DNA of 64,000 nt from Erwinia sp. Lineage in GTDB: Bacteria > Pseudomonadota > Gammaproteobacteria > Enterobacterales > Enterobacteriaceae. Below the pieces are notes generated by a model. That model had not been told where the DNA came from, searched no databases, and saw only the letters and a list, made by a program, of their open reading frames with translations. Below are positions 53,626 through 64,000 of the stretch, piece by piece; the first letter of the stretch is position 1, and every line of letters starts with the position of its first letter. The stretch spans positions 930,001 through 994,000 of the forward strand of contig OZ024666.1 of NCBI GenBank assembly GCA_964016415.1, in the 5' to 3' direction. The position numbers were made by a program, and so were the translations under genes.

Positions 53626-54384
53626 GGGTTTGAGAGTCAATTGCTGCCATATTCCCCCAAGGCGTTCATAAATGGCCCGATCACTGTGCATTAACCAGAG
53701 TGGAGAGGGTAACAAACGTTCCCATGGGTTAAGCGGTGAGCTTATTGCCAGTTGATTCGCCGGGGCCGGGAAGGGGTGCAATCCGTGATTTAAGAAAAAA
53801 ACCATCGCCCTCGGCATGTGTGAAGCTGAGGTAACCAGTGCAAAAGGAGACTGTCCGACAATCGCGGCGACAGCGGCAGCTTCCTGACTGGTATCTTTAG
53901 GGGTGGAGAGGGTAATGATGCTTTCCGTTGGAACTCCCAGCGATTGTGCAACACGGGCGGCGACCTCAGCTGAACTGACCGGATTCGAAGTTGCTTTACC
54001 GCCAGTGAAGATAAGCTTTGCCTCGGGATTGTTACGCCAAACACGGAGCGCTTCAGTCAGTCGGGGTAAGCTATTATTGAATAAATTTGAACTGGGTGCC
54101 CACTCTTCATTCCACGTGTAGCCTCCCCCCAATACCACAATATAGTGAACCGTTTGCTGATTTTTCCAGACAGGATAGCGCTGTTCGAGTGGTAACAACA
54201 ACCGGTCGGCAACAGGTTGTAAACTCAGAAGGGCCAGTAAAATTCCTCCTGCGGAAACCAGCGTTTTCCCGCTTTTTTGCCAGCGGGTAAACCAGAGTAT
54301 GAAGATACCCGACAGGATTAATAACAATAAAAAGGGGAGTGGCAGAAGTAATCCACCGATTATTTTTTTAAGTGTAAATAACAT
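53596..54384 (-). CDS. elyC: ElyC, envelope biogenesis factor (DUF218)
   Basis: Inner-membrane protein needed for peptidoglycan assembly at low temperature. 262 residues (E. coli 259) from M-L-F-T-L-K-K-I-I-G; the frame opens eight codons earlier without conservation. Two N-terminal membrane helices (about 10-35 and 40-60), then a DUF218 domain: Y-I-V-V-L-G-G-G-Y-T-W, K-L-I-F-T-G-G, S-A-S-H-M-P-R-A-M. Convergent overlap with ycbJ. Confidence 0.92.
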   Translation of the reverse strand: MLFTLKKIIGGLLLPLPFLLLLILSGIFILWFTRWQKSGKTLVSAGGILLALLSLQPVADRLLLPLEQRYPVWKNQQTVHYIVVLGGGYTWNEEWAPSSNLFNNSLPRLTEALRVWRNNPEAKLIFTGGKATSNPVSSAEVAARVAQSLGVPTESIITLSTPKDTSQEAAAVAAIVGQSPFALVTSASHMPRAMVFFLNHGLHPFPAPANQLAISSPLNPWERLLPSPLWLMHSDRAIYERLGGIWQQLTLKPSTLVQPREE

Positions 54385-54512
54385 CAATATCCATTCCACA
54401 CCGTGCAAAAGTGCATTTTGTCAGTAATAAAATACGCTAACACTTTATTCTCTCACTGTGTATGTCAAAATAGTCCCTTGTTGAACGGTCAATTTTTTTC
54501 TTGGGGTTTATG

Positions 54513-55298
54513 ATGCAGGGGCGCAACTTTGATGATATTGCAGATAAATTTTCCAACAATATCTACGGTACCAGCAAGGGGCGTATTCGTCAGGCGATTA
54601 TGACCGAAGAGCTTGAGACCATACTGAAATCATTTCCTTCTGGCCCTCTTTCAATTGTTGATGCAGGCGGTGGAGAAGGCTTGCTCAGCAGCACGTTTGC
54701 TGCAAGGGGACATCAGGTACTGTTGTGTGACCTGTCCGCGGAAATGTTGCAACGAGCCAGTCAGCTCGCTGATCAAAAAGGCGTCAGCGAAAACATGGTG
54801 TTTAAACAGATCAGTGCCCAAGCTGTGGTACACTGCCTGGATGAACCGGTCGATTTGATCCTCTCGCACGCGGTATTGGAGTGGGTAACTGAACCGGAAG
54901 CAATGATTGCCAGTTTTTATCAGGCGCTGCGTCCCGGAGGCGTCCTGTCATTGATGTTTTATAACCTGCATGGATTGCAGATGCAGACGCTGATATTGGG
55001 TAATTTTGGTTATATGCAGGCAAATTTAAAAAAACGCAAAAAAAAGACCTTATCGCCGGATTTTCCTCGTGAACCTGCAACAGTCTATCAGTGGTTAACC
55101 AGCGCTGGCTTTGTCATTGAAGATAAAGTCGGTGTTCGTGTGTTTCATGATTATCTGCGGGATAAAAATAAACAGACGGAGTGTATTGAGGACATACTGG
55201 TGTTGGAAAAACAATTTTCCCGGCAGGAGCCATTTCTAAGTCTCGGGCGCTACATTCATGTCACCGCGCGCAAGCCTGTGGAGCATATTCATGAGTGA
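54513..55298 (+). CDS. cmoM: CmoM (SmtA), tRNA 5-carboxymethoxyuridine methyltransferase
   Basis: SAM-dependent methyltransferase completing mcmo5U34 in some tRNAs. 261 residues, the E. coli length, from [10 protein letters not shown]; an ATG lies directly before it, but the GGGG ribosome site is better spaced for 54513. SAM motif V-D-A-G-G-G-E-G at 49-56, then L-C-D-L-S and [10 protein letters not shown]-terminal G-V-R-V-F-H-D-Y-L stretch is conserved. It overlaps mukF by 8 bp and leads the muk operon. Confidence 0.94.
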   Translation: MQGRNFDDIADKFSNNIYGTSKGRIRQAIMTEELETILKSFPSGPLSIVDAGGGEGLLSSTFAARGHQVLLCDLSAEMLQRASQLADQKGVSENMVFKQISAQAVVHCLDEPVDLILSHAVLEWVTEPEAMIASFYQALRPGGVLSLMFYNLHGLQMQTLILGNFGYMQANLKKRKKKTLSPDFPREPATVYQWLTSAGFVIEDKVGVRVFHDYLRDKNKQTECIEDILVLEKQFSRQEPFLSLGRYIHVTARKPVEHIHE

Positions 55299-56613
55299 TT
55301 TTTCTCTGACGTTACCTGAGCTGGTTTCCTGGGTGCGTAAAAATGATTTTTCAGTCACGTTGCCCGCTGAACGCCTCACTTTCTTACTGGCGATTGCGGT
55401 AATGAATGGTGAACGGATGGACGGGGAGATGAGTGAAGGTGAACTGACTGACGCTTTCCGCCATGTAAGTGACGGATTTGAACAGGCCAGTGATACGGTA
55501 TCGCAACGAGCCAATAATGCAATCAACGATTTGGTCCGTCAGCGCCTGTTGAACCGCTTCACCAGTGAATTATCGGAAGGTCATGCTATCTATCGTCTGA
55601 CACCGCTGGCGATAGGTATCACTGATTATTATATTCGTCAGCGTGAATTCTCTACATTGCGACTTTCCATGCAACTTTCCATTGTTGCATCAGAACTCAG
55701 TCGTGCCGCTGCAGCAGCGATGGAAGAGGCCGATGAACATCACTGGCATCGTCATGTATATGCACCGCTTAAGTATTCAGTGGCCGAGATTTTTGACAGC
55801 ATAGATATCAGCCAGCGCGTTATGGACGAACAACAACAAGCGGTAAAAGATGATATCGCCCAGTTGTTGAATAAAGACTGGCAATCCGCCATTTCCAGTT
55901 GCGAAACGTTGTTGAGTGAAACCTCGGGAACGTTACGGGAGTTGCAGGACACGCTGGAGGCGGCTGGCGATAAAATGCAGGCTAATTTATTACGGATCCA
56001 GGATGCAATTGTTCACCAGCCAGGTTTACATTTCATTGATAAGCTAGTGTTTGATTTGCAGAATAAATTAGACCGCATCATCAGTTGGGGGCAGCAGGCA
56101 ATCGACTTGTGGATTGGCTATGATCGCCATGTACACAAATTTATTCGTACCGCGATCGATATGGATAAAAATAGGGTTTTCGCACAGCGTTTACGGCAAT
56201 CAATACAGCGTTATTTTGATGCACCCTGGGCCATCACTTATGCCAATGCTGACCGATTGTATGATGTACGAGATGAAGAGCTGACGTTGCGCAGTGAAGA
56301 GGTGACAGGTGAATTACCTTCTGAGCTGGAGTTTGAAGAGTTTAGTGCTATTCGCGAGCAACTGGCTGCCATGATAGAAGAGAAACTGGCTGAGTATAAA
56401 CAACAGCAAAAGCCGTTGGATCTGGCAGCCGTGATGCGCAGTTATTTACAACAATATCCTCGTTCCCGGCATTTCGACCTGGCGCGCATCATCGTTGATG
56501 AGGCTGTCAGATTAGGAGTGGCCGAAGCTGACTTCACTGGACTGAAGGCAGAGTGGCAGGAAATTAATGATTACGGAGCTGAGGTGCAGGCGCATGTCAT
56601 TGACAAATATTGA
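55291..56613 (+). CDS. mukF: MukF, kleisin of the MukBEF condensin
   Basis: Bridges MukB head domains and recruits MukE. 440 residues, the E. coli length, from [13 protein letters not shown]-terminal winged-helix dimerisation domain, central helical region with [13 protein letters not shown] and a C-terminal winged helix binding the MukB head. It overlaps mukE by 20 bp. Confidence 0.96.
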   Translation: MSDFSLTLPELVSWVRKNDFSVTLPAERLTFLLAIAVMNGERMDGEMSEGELTDAFRHVSDGFEQASDTVSQRANNAINDLVRQRLLNRFTSELSEGHAIYRLTPLAIGITDYYIRQREFSTLRLSMQLSIVASELSRAAAAAMEEADEHHWHRHVYAPLKYSVAEIFDSIDISQRVMDEQQQAVKDDIAQLLNKDWQSAISSCETLLSETSGTLRELQDTLEAAGDKMQANLLRIQDAIVHQPGLHFIDKLVFDLQNKLDRIISWGQQAIDLWIGYDRHVHKFIRTAIDMDKNRVFAQRLRQSIQRYFDAPWAITYANADRLYDVRDEELTLRSEEVTGELPSELEFEEFSAIREQLAAMIEEKLAEYKQQQKPLDLAAVMRSYLQQYPRSRHFDLARIIVDEAVRLGVAEADFTGLKAEWQEINDYGAEVQAHVIDKY

Positions 56614-57319
56614 ACAACTAATGCCAGTTAAACTGGCCCAGGCGCTGGCAAATCCACTTTTCCCTGCATTGGATAGCCAGTTACGTGCCGGACGCCATAT
56701 CGGTATAGACGAGCTGGAGCAACACGCATTTCTGATGGATTATCAGGAATATCTGGAGGGTTTTTACTCCCGGTATCATGTTGAGCTGATACGTGCTCCT
56801 GAAGGTTTTTTCTACCTCCGTCCGCGTTCTACCACGTTGATCCCCCGTTCAGTGCTTTCTGAGCTGGATATGATGGTAGGAAAGATTCTCTGTTATCTCT
56901 ACCTCAGCCCGGAGCGTCTGGCGAATGAGGGGATATTCACCCAACAGGAATTGTATGATGAGCTGCTGACACTGGCAGATGAAAGCAAACTGCTGCGTCT
57001 GGTTAATCAGCGTTCGACAGGTTCGGACCTTGACAGGCAGAAACTGCAGGAGAAAACACGCGCTTCACTCAACCGTTTACGACGTCTGGGGATGGTGTGG
57101 TTTATGGGTAATGACAGCAGTAAATTTCGAATAACAGAGGCTGTGTTTCGATTTGGTGCTGATGTACGCAGTGGTGATGATCTCCGTGAAGCACAGTTGC
57201 GTATGATAAGAGATGGTGAAGCCATGTCTATCGAGGGGGACTTAACCCTGGGTGATGAGAACCGAGATGAAGGGGAGAGACATCGTGTGTCCGACAACGC
57301 AGAGGATGAACAGGAATGA
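56594..57319 (+). CDS. mukE: MukE, kite subunit of the MukBEF condensin
   Basis: 241 residues (E. coli 234) from [11 protein letters not shown]; a longer frame begins nine codons earlier inside mukF. Tandem winged-helix domains; the core [15 protein letters not shown] is highly conserved. The acidic C-terminal tail is longer than in E. coli. Its stop overlaps the mukB ATG by 4 bp (ATGA). Confidence 0.96.
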   Translation: MSLTNIEQLMPVKLAQALANPLFPALDSQLRAGRHIGIDELEQHAFLMDYQEYLEGFYSRYHVELIRAPEGFFYLRPRSTTLIPRSVLSELDMMVGKILCYLYLSPERLANEGIFTQQELYDELLTLADESKLLRLVNQRSTGSDLDRQKLQEKTRASLNRLRRLGMVWFMGNDSSKFRITEAVFRFGADVRSGDDLREAQLRMIRDGEAMSIEGDLTLGDENRDEGERHRVSDNAEDEQE

Positions 57320-60300
57320 TTGAACGCGGTAAATTTCGCTCCCTGACGCTGGTTAACTGGAACGGTTTCTTCGCTCGCACCTTTGAGCTTGATGATCTTG
57401 TCACCACCCTCTCGGGAGGAAATGGTGCTGGTAAATCGACGACAATGGCTGCCTTTATCACTGCATTGATCCCGGATTTAACGCTGCTGCATTTCCGTAA
57501 TACCACAGAGGCTGGGGCGACCTCCGGGTCACGTGATAAAGGACTGCATGGAAAATTGCGTCCGGGGGTCTGTTACGCAGCGCTCGATGTGGTGAACTCT
57601 CTGGGGCAACGCATGTTAGTCGGTGTTCGTCTGCAGCAAGTCGCCGGACGGGATCGTAAAGTGGATATCAAACCTTTTAGTATCCACGGTTTGCCTGAAT
57701 CTGTCAGTCCGACAGAGATACTGACTGAAGTGGTAAGTGCCCGTCAGGCCAGAGTCGTGCCGCTCAGTGAGCTTATAGAGAGATTCGACGAAAAAGAGAG
57801 TATTCAGTTTCGGCAGTTTAACTCTATCACCGATTACCATGCGTTGATGTTTGATATGGGTGTTATCGCCCGGCGTTTACGATCTGCTGCCGACCGCAGC
57901 AAATACTATCGTCTGATAGAAGCCTCCTTATATGGGGGAATATCCAGCGCAATAACCCGTTCGTTGCGTGATTACCTGTTGCCTGAAAACAGTGGGGTAC
58001 GTAAGGCATTCCAGGATATGGAAGCTGCTCTGCGAGAAAACCGTCTGACACTGGAAGCAATCCGTGTCACGCAGTCAGATCGCGATTTGTTTAAACATCT
58101 GATCTCAGAATCTACCAGTTACGTGGCAGCTGATTATATGCGCCATGCTAATGAGCGCCGACTGCATCTCGATAATGCCTTGCAACAACGCCAGGAATTG
58201 TTCTCCAGCCGCAAACAACTGGCAACTGAACAATATCGCCATATTGAGATGGCAAAGGAGCTGGCTGAACAAAGTGGCGCAGAAGGTGATCTGGAGGCGG
58301 ATTACCAGAGTGCCAGCGATCATCTCAATCTGGTGCAGACTGCGATGCGTCAGCAGGAAAAGATAGAGCGCTATGAAAGCGATATCGATGAACTGACGTT
58401 CCGGCTGGAGGAGCAAAACGAGGTCGTTGCTGAAGCACTGGAGCAACAGGAAGAAAAAGAGGCGCAGGTTGAAGCTGCGGAGACTGAAGTTGATGAATTA
58501 AAAAGTCAGTTAGCCGACTATCAGCAAGCTCTGGATGTACAGCAGACGCGTGCAATTCAATACCAGCAGGCACAGCAGGCGCTTGAACGAGCCCGTTCAC
58601 TTTGTCAGCTACCCGAACTCGATAGCGATAACGCTGCAAGCTGGCAGGTGACCTATCAGACACGTGAACGGGAAGCCACTTCCGAGCTACTCGCTTTAGA
58701 GCAAAAGATGAGTGTGGCGGATGCTGCACACAATCAGTTTGAACAGGCTTTGGATCTGGTCAACCGCATTGCAGGCCCGGTGACACGACACGATGCGTAT
58801 GCTACCGCGCGTGAATTGCTGCGTGATGCCGCCAATCAACGTCATTATGCAGAACAACTTACCTCGTTGCGAGCCAGACTGAATGAGACGGAACAGCGCT
58901 TACGTGAGCAACAGGAAGCGGAGCAGCTGCTGAATGATTTTTGCAAAAAACGTGGTCAGCAATACGACGCAGACCAGCTTGAAATGTTGTTGTCAGAGCT
59001 CGAGGCGCAAATTGAGCAGCTTAGTGAACATGTGGCAATGGCCAGTGAACAGCGTATGGAAATACGTCAGGCGCTCGACCATGCAAAAGAACAGATAACG
59101 CGTCTGACGAAGCAGGCCCCCATCTGGCTTGCTGCGCAGGAGATGCTGACACAACTTTCCGAGCAGACAGGCGAAGTCTTCACTGACGGGCATCAGATTA
59201 CTGCTTATATGCAGCACCTGCTTGAGCGCGAACGTGAAAACAGTGTTGAACGCGACGGGGTTGCAGACAGAAAACACTCTATCGAGCAGCAAATAGAGCG
59301 TTTAAGCCAACCCGGTGGTGCCGAGGATAACCGCCTGAATGCACTGGCTGAACGTTTTGGTGGTGTATTACTCTCAGAAATTTATGACGATGTTACACTG
59401 GATGATGCTCCCTATTTTTCTGCGTTGTATGGCCCTTCACGTCACGCCATTGTGGTGCCGGATCTGTCGCGAGTACGCGAACAATTGGATGCGCTTGAGG
59501 ATTGTCCGGAAGATCTCTATCTGATAGAGGGCGATCCGCAATCTTTCGATGACAGTGTGTTTGATGTTGAAGAGTTAAAACAGGCTGTACTGATCAAAAG
59601 CAGTGACAGACAGTGGCGATATTCGCGATTTCCCGCCATTCCATTATTTGGTCGTGCTGCGAGAGAAAATCAACTGGAGCGACTCCGCAGTGAAAGGGAA
59701 ACGCTGGCCGAAAGTTATGCGACGCTCTCTTTCGATGTGCAAAAAACCCAGCGCCTGCATCAGTCATTTAGTCGTTTTATTGGTACGCATTTTGGTGTGG
59801 CATTTGATGAGGATCCTGAAGAGGCTATCCAGCAATTTAATTTACAGCGAGTTGAGCTTGAAAGGTCGCTGACAGCGCATGAAAATCGAAATCAGCTGCA
59901 ACGACAGCAGTATGAAGCGGCAAAAGAGGGCGTTGCTCAGTTAAACAGACTGATGCCACGTATCAGTGTGTTGCGCGATGAAACATTGCCCGATCGATAT
60001 GAAGTCCTGTTGGCTCAATTAGATGAAGCTCAGGAGTCTGCGCGATTTATACAGCAACATGCAGTCCATCTGGAGAAGCTGGAGCCGCTGGTGGCGGTAT
60101 TGCAAAGCGATCCTGAACAGCATGAAGAACTCACTCGCCATTACACTGAGGCACAACAGCGTCAGCGAGAGGCACAGCAACACGCTTTCGCCATTACTGA
60201 AGTTGTGCAGCGGCGGGCACATTTCAGTTATACCGATTCTGCGGGGATGCTGGAGGGTAACAGTGACCTGAATGAAAAACTGAGACAAAGATTAGAATAT

Positions 60301-61776
60301 GCCGAGACCGAACGGAGTCGGGCTCGTGACCAGCTACGTTCACAGCAGACACAATACACCCAGGCTTCACAGTTGCTGGCATCGCTGAAAAGTTCCTTTG
60401 ATGCCAAATGTGATATGTTAAAAGAGTTGCAGCAGGAGATGCAGGATATTGGTGTTTCTGCTGATGCCAGTGCTGAAGAGAGAGCGCGTCAGCGTCGTGA
60501 TACATTGTACACAGCATTGATTAACAATCGTGCCCGCCGTAATCAACTGGAAAAACAACTCACCTTTTGCGAAGCAGAAATGGAGGCATTGCAGAAGAAA
60601 TTACGGCGTGTTGAACGTGATTATCAGCAAGTTCGTGAATTAGTTGTGGCGGCCAAATCGGGTTGGGTTACTGTGCTTCGACTGGTGAAAGATAATGGCA
60701 TGGAACGGCGTTTACATCGTCGTGAACTGGCTTATCTGACTGGTGACGAGCTACGCTCAATGTCCGATAAAGCGTTAGGTGCATTACGTCTTGCTGTGGC
60801 TGATAACGAACATCTGCGTGATGTGTTACGGGTTTCTGAAGATCCCCGTCATCCCGAACGCAAAATTAAGTTCTTTATTGCAGTGTATCAGCATCTGCGC
60901 GAACGGATTCGTCAGGATATCATTCGTACTGATGACCCGGTCGAAGCGATTGAGCAGATGGAAATTGAACTCAGTCGTCTGACTGAAGAGTTGACCGCCC
61001 GTGAGCAGATGCTTGCTATCAGTTCACGTAGTGTAGCTAACATTATTCGTAAAACGATCCAGCGTGAACAAAGCCGTATCCGGCAGCTTAATCAGGGTTT
61101 GCAGAGTGTCAGCTTCGGACAGGTGCAAAGTGTACGACTGAACGTCAACGTGCGCGAATCCCACGCGATGTTGCTGGATGTGCTTTCTGAACAGCACGAA
61201 CAGCACCAGGACCTGTTCAGCAGCCAAAGGCTGACCTTCTCTGAAGCACTGGCGAAGCTGTATCAGAGACTGAATCCACAGGTTGATATAGGACAACGTG
61301 CGCCGCAGACAGTCGGTGAAGAGTTGCTCGACTATCGTAATTACCTTGATATGGAAGTGGAAGTCAATCGTGGTTCTGAGGGATGGTTGCGTGCTGAAAG
61401 TGGCGCCTTATCCACCGGTGAAGCTATCGGTACCGGGATGTCAATACTGGTGATGGTGGTGCAAAGCTGGGAAGACGAGTCTCGGCGCTTACGTGGGAAA
61501 GACATCTCCCCCTGCCGTTTATTGTTCCTTGACGAAGCTGCCCGACTTGATGCGAAGTCAATTGCCACCTTGTTTGAACTGTGTAGCCGGCTGGATATGC
61601 AATTGATCATTGCCGCACCAGAAAATATCAGTCCTGAAAAGGGCACGACTTATAAATTAGTGCGTAAAGTTATCAATAATACCGAACACGTTCACGTTGT
61701 CGGGTTACGCGGATTTGCGGCGGGGCAGGATGCCAGCAGCAGCGATATTGTGTCAGCCTCTCCCGTGACACCATAA
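57316..61776 (+). CDS. mukB: MukB, SMC-like chromosome condensin ATPase
   Basis: Chromosome organiser with the SMC layout. 1486 residues, the E. coli length. N-terminal head Walker A G-G-N-G-A-G-K-S at 34-41; long coiled coils (about 290-640 and 790-1120); hinge near 650-780; C-terminal head with signature [12 protein letters not shown] and Walker [12 protein letters not shown]. Acts with MukEF and topoisomerase IV. A strong terminator follows. Confidence 0.97.
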   Translation: MIERGKFRSLTLVNWNGFFARTFELDDLVTTLSGGNGAGKSTTMAAFITALIPDLTLLHFRNTTEAGATSGSRDKGLHGKLRPGVCYAALDVVNSLGQRMLVGVRLQQVAGRDRKVDIKPFSIHGLPESVSPTEILTEVVSARQARVVPLSELIERFDEKESIQFRQFNSITDYHALMFDMGVIARRLRSAADRSKYYRLIEASLYGGISSAITRSLRDYLLPENSGVRKAFQDMEAALRENRLTLEAIRVTQSDRDLFKHLISESTSYVAADYMRHANERRLHLDNALQQRQELFSSRKQLATEQYRHIEMAKELAEQSGAEGDLEADYQSASDHLNLVQTAMRQQEKIERYESDIDELTFRLEEQNEVVAEALEQQEEKEAQVEAAETEVDELKSQLADYQQALDVQQTRAIQYQQAQQALERARSLCQLPELDSDNAASWQVTYQTREREATSELLALEQKMSVADAAHNQFEQALDLVNRIAGPVTRHDAYATARELLRDAANQRHYAEQLTSLRARLNETEQRLREQQEAEQLLNDFCKKRGQQYDADQLEMLLSELEAQIEQLSEHVAMASEQRMEIRQALDHAKEQITRLTKQAPIWLAAQEMLTQLSEQTGEVFTDGHQITAYMQHLLERERENSVERDGVADRKHSIEQQIERLSQPGGAEDNRLNALAERFGGVLLSEIYDDVTLDDAPYFSALYGPSRHAIVVPDLSRVREQLDALEDCPEDLYLIEGDPQSFDDSVFDVEELKQAVLIKSSDRQWRYSRFPAIPLFGRAARENQLERLRSERETLAESYATLSFDVQKTQRLHQSFSRFIGTHFGVAFDEDPEEAIQQFNLQRVELERSLTAHENRNQLQRQQYEAAKEGVAQLNRLMPRISVLRDETLPDRYEVLLAQLDEAQESARFIQQHAVHLEKLEPLVAVLQSDPEQHEELTRHYTEAQQRQREAQQHAFAITEVVQRRAHFSYTDSAGMLEGNSDLNEKLRQRLEYAETERSRARDQLRSQQTQYTQASQLLASLKSSFDAKCDMLKELQQEMQDIGVSADASAEERARQRRDTLYTALINNRARRNQLEKQLTFCEAEMEALQKKLRRVERDYQQVRELVVAAKSGWVTVLRLVKDNGMERRLHRRELAYLTGDELRSMSDKALGALRLAVADNEHLRDVLRVSEDPRHPERKIKFFIAVYQHLRERIRQDIIRTDDPVEAIEQMEIELSRLTEELTAREQMLAISSRSVANIIRKTIQREQSRIRQLNQGLQSVSFGQVQSVRLNVNVRESHAMLLDVLSEQHEQHQDLFSSQRLTFSEALAKLYQRLNPQVDIGQRAPQTVGEELLDYRNYLDMEVEVNRGSEGWLRAESGALSTGEAIGTGMSILVMVVQSWEDESRRLRGKDISPCRLLFLDEAARLDAKSIATLFELCSRLDMQLIIAAPENISPEKGTTYKLVRKVINNTEHVHVVGLRGFAAGQDASSSDIVSASPVTP

Positions 61777-61828
61777 AATATTCACTGTGGATTATAGATA
61801 AAGTCCATACATCAGAATATGCTTACTC

Positions 61829-61866
61829 CGACATCGTATCTGTTGTTACGATGTCGTTTTCTTTTT
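61829..61866 (+). terminator. Rho-independent terminator after mukB
   Basis: CGACATCGTA / TACGATGTCG, a perfect 10-bp stem with an 8-nt loop, followed by TTTTCTTTTT. It ends the cmoM-mukFEB operon ahead of ldtD. Confidence 0.9.
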
Positions 61867-61931
61867 ACTAGGGTGAGAATGAGACAATTAACATTGTACT
61901 ACCTGGACATAAAAATAACGGGAGACAAGGG

Positions 61932-63725
61932 ATGTTGTTAACAAGACCGTTCGCTGCAGGATCGATCCTGGCAGCCAGCTTCATGAGTGCAGTGGTTTTT
62001 TCTTCTCAGCCAGCAGAGGCTGATAAAGTAATCGTAAGCATTGAAACCACGCCGTCAGTCCACACAGAGAATGCAGCGTTGCGGCAGTATCTTAAAACAG
62101 GCAAACGCCCCTTTTTTTATCACCCTCTGCAGGTGTTATACCACACGCAAGGTATGAAATTGCTCTGGGAAGACAGCGAGGTCGTCCGCCTGTTTGAAAG
62201 ACAACTGGCTGAAGTTGCCTTATCTGGCGTGAATCCTCAATTCAGTGAATGGCTGAGAGACCTGAACGATACAACGATCAGCCCGGAAGCACGCGATGTA
62301 CTACTGAGCGATGCGATGCTGGGTTATTTACAGTTTGTTTCTGAGGTGCCTGCACGTGGTGAGCAATGGTTATACAGCCAAAAACCTTATCCTCTTGCAG
62401 CTCCTTCTCAGTCAGTGATAACGCGCTGGCAAAAGGCGTTAAGGCAAAATCAACTGCGTGATTTCGTTGCGCAGTTACAACCCATTCATCCGCAATATTC
62501 TCGCATGGTCACTGCACTTAAGAGCATTCTTGCGGATAAAACGACCTGGCCTGAACTACACGCGACTACTTCATTACGGCCCGGAGATGAGAGTGATGAT
62601 GTACCGGCGATACGTGTAATTTTACAGCATTTTAATATGCTGACGCCATCCGAACCGCCAGCTGACGGGCCAACGGTTGATAGCAAGAGTGCAGTATCCT
62701 CGCCATTGGTCGATGACGACGATAATGATGCTCAGGCACTATCAATTTCTTCACCTGAAGACGTAAATCGTGTGCCAGAGATCAGCGAGGTACAAAAAAA
62801 CAGCAGAGATCCATCACGTTTGTACAGTGCAGAATTGGTTGAAGGAATTAAACGATTCCAGCACTGGCAAGGATTAGATGCTGATGGCATCGTTGGTCGA
62901 AAAACGCGTGAGTGGCTCAGTGTATCACCTCGGGACCGCGCTACCCTGTTAGCATTGAATATGCAGCGTTTGCGGTTATTACCCGATGATATGCACAATG
63001 GTATTATGGTCAATATTCCCAACTATTCACTCAACTACTATGTCGATGGCGTGCAGGTATTGACGTCACGGGTGATTGTTGGCAGTCCGAAACGCAAAAC
63101 TCCCCTGATGCGAAGCGCATTGAATAATGTGGTGCTTAATCCCCCCTGGAATGTGCCGACTACCCTGGCCCGGGAAGATATTGCTCCAAAAATCAAGAAA
63201 GATCCCGCCTACCTGGATAGCCATCAATATACATTATACTCAGGTTGGGGAGAGGATGCGCAACGCATCGACCCGGCAACGATTGACTGGAGTACCGTTT
63301 CCTCTTCGCGTTTTCCTTATCGGATCCGCCAGGCGCCAGGCCCGCTTAACTCATTAGGACGCTATAAATTTAACATGCCCAGTACAGATGCTATTTATTT
63401 GCATGACACACCTAATCACGGTTTGTTTAACCGTGAAATCAGAGCGCTCAGTTCGGGATGTGTCCGGGTTGATGAGGCGGCAACACTGGCAAAACTGTTG
63501 TTGCAGGATGCTGGCTGGAGCGAAGCAAGAATTGAGTCAAGGTTGCAAGAGGGGAACACGCAGTATGTCTCTATTAAACATCGTATTCCGGTAAATTTGT
63601 ATTATCTGACTGCATGGATAAGCGATGACGGGCAGGCTGAATATCGCACTGATATTTACCAGTATGATACGTTATCCCGTGCAGGTGAAAGCATATTAAG
63701 TGTTGCAGAAAACCTGATTCGATAG
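61932..63725 (+). CDS. ldtD: LdtD (YcbB), L,D-transpeptidase
   Basis: Forms 3-3 (meso-DAP to meso-DAP) peptidoglycan crosslinks in the periplasm; associated with beta-lactam tolerance and envelope stress in E. coli. 597 residues (E. coli 615), with an N-terminal signal peptide of about 30 residues. Domains: N-terminal scaffold, peptidoglycan-binding domain (G-L-D-A-D-G-I-V-G-R-K-T around residue 317) and the YkuD domain with H-D-T-P-N-H near 492 and the catalytic Cys510 in S-S-G-C-V-R-V. The linker near residues 240-285 is acidic and divergent. ATG after ggagacaaggg. Confidence 0.95.
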   Translation: MLLTRPFAAGSILAASFMSAVVFSSQPAEADKVIVSIETTPSVHTENAALRQYLKTGKRPFFYHPLQVLYHTQGMKLLWEDSEVVRLFERQLAEVALSGVNPQFSEWLRDLNDTTISPEARDVLLSDAMLGYLQFVSEVPARGEQWLYSQKPYPLAAPSQSVITRWQKALRQNQLRDFVAQLQPIHPQYSRMVTALKSILADKTTWPELHATTSLRPGDESDDVPAIRVILQHFNMLTPSEPPADGPTVDSKSAVSSPLVDDDDNDAQALSISSPEDVNRVPEISEVQKNSRDPSRLYSAELVEGIKRFQHWQGLDADGIVGRKTREWLSVSPRDRATLLALNMQRLRLLPDDMHNGIMVNIPNYSLNYYVDGVQVLTSRVIVGSPKRKTPLMRSALNNVVLNPPWNVPTTLAREDIAPKIKKDPAYLDSHQYTLYSGWGEDAQRIDPATIDWSTVSSSRFPYRIRQAPGPLNSLGRYKFNMPSTDAIYLHDTPNHGLFNREIRALSSGCVRVDEAATLAKLLLQDAGWSEARIESRLQEGNTQYVSIKHRIPVNLYYLTAWISDDGQAEYRTDIYQYDTLSRAGESILSVAENLIR

Positions 63726-63786
63726 TCAAATCTGCCTGCAGGATAATTGGGCAGGTCAGGAATAGCTATTTATCCGAAAAAACAGC

Positions 63787-63823
63787 GGGAAATGAGGAGA
63801 GTGGTTGACGATCCTCATTTCCC
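63787..63823. repeat. Perfect 12-bp inverted repeat between ldtD and mepK
   Basis: GGGAAATGAGGA (63787-63798) and TCCTCATTTCCC (63812-63823) are exact inverted repeats around a 13-nt loop, about 60 bp past ldtD and 57 bp before mepK. No T-run follows. It may be a transcript-end hairpin of ldtD or an operator for mepK. Confidence 0.6.
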
Positions 63824-63880
63824 TGGGTATGGTCGGTTAATGCCACAGCTTCCCAATTGATTTCAGGATAAGATAGTGTT

Positions 63881-64000
63881 ATGGAAAAATGTAAAATCAC
63901 GCGTCGTAGATTGTTGACTCTCGGAGGTATTGCTCTGGGAACAGCACTATTGCCTGTACAATCCCTTGCATCGATATCCACCACTCGTCCTCGCGAACTG
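63881..64000 (+). CDS. mepK: MepK (YcbK), peptidoglycan LD-endopeptidase, 5' end only
   Basis: First 40 codons of a gene running off the window edge. The N-terminus has a twin-arginine signal (T-R-R-R-L-L-T-L-G-G) and a hydrophobic core ending near V-Q-S-L-A-S, then S-T-T-R-P-R-E-L, matching E. coli YcbK, a Tat-exported peptidase (about 182 aa) that cleaves 3-3 crosslinks made by LdtD. Position after ldtD agrees. The catalytic part is outside the window, so the call rests on the signal sequence and synteny. Confidence 0.85.
   Translation, partial: MEKCKITRRRLLTLGGIALGTALLPVQSLASISTTRPREL

Noticed and set aside
55291-61776. MukFEB as a defence-type SMC system (Wadjet-like)
   Set aside because: Lengths, motifs and the cmoM-mukF-mukE-mukB order match the housekeeping condensin; there is no JetD-like nuclease gene.

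Overview
The window is a collinear stretch of ordinary chromosome from an enterobacterium. Almost every protein can be recognised by motifs, length and neighbours as the counterpart of an Escherichia coli gene from the ybjL-to-mepK (ycbK) region, in the same order and orientation, but with many E. coli genes absent. Markers such as MukFEB, YbjN, LysO, CydDC, focA-pflB-pflA and LdtD place it in Enterobacterales. The moderate GC content (judged by eye, about half) and missing blocks (grxA, hcp-hcr, macAB-cspD, serW, dmsABC) suggest a lineage outside the Escherichia/Salmonella group, perhaps Erwiniaceae or a related host-associated genus. The genus cannot be fixed from sequence reading alone.

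Layout. 1-9.3 kb: ybjL (3' end cut by the window edge), ybjM, nfsA-rimK, ybjN and the putrescine importer potFGHI. 9.4-13.4 kb: rlmC, then the arginine importer artPIQM on the minus strand. 13.6-17.4 kb: amiD, poxB and the lysine exporter lysO. 17.7-26.3 kb: clpS-clpA (N-end-rule proteolysis), then infA, aat, cydD-cydC and trxB on the minus strand. 26.9-34.4 kb: lrp, ftsK, lolA, rarA and serS. 34.6-40.7 kb: anaerobic pyruvate metabolism (focA-pflB, pflA) and ycaO, all minus strand. 40.9-46.4 kb: serC-aroA, cmk, rpsA and ihfB. 46.6-48.9 kb: a broken ycaI/comEC gene. 48.9-52.7 kb: the lipid A/LPS cluster msbA-lpxK-ycaR-kdsB. 52.7-64 kb: ycbJ, elyC, cmoM-mukF-mukE-mukB (chromosome condensin), ldtD and the 5' end of mepK.

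Functionally the window mixes envelope biogenesis (LolA, MsbA, LpxK, KdsB, ElyC, LdtD, AmiD, MepK), chromosome maintenance (FtsK, RarA, MukBEF, IHF-beta), translation (IF-1, SerRS, S1, Aat, RlmC, CmoM, RimK), redox and anaerobic metabolism, and polyamine or basic amino acid transport. Several genes overlap by 1-20 bp (artQ/artM, potH/potI, cydD/cydC, msbA/lpxK, ycaR/kdsB, mukF/mukE, mukE/mukB), consistent with translational coupling.

I saw no rRNA, tRNA, insertion sequence, prophage, CRISPR array or foreign island, and no candidate for a new multi-gene system. The points most worth a second look are small: ycaI carries two independent inactivating lesions; a 7-bp tandem repeat lies upstream of lrp; a motif is duplicated in the FtsK linker; a perfect 17-bp palindrome precedes nfsA; perfect inverted repeats lie in several intergenic gaps; and long G/C homopolymers sit inside ftsK and clpS.
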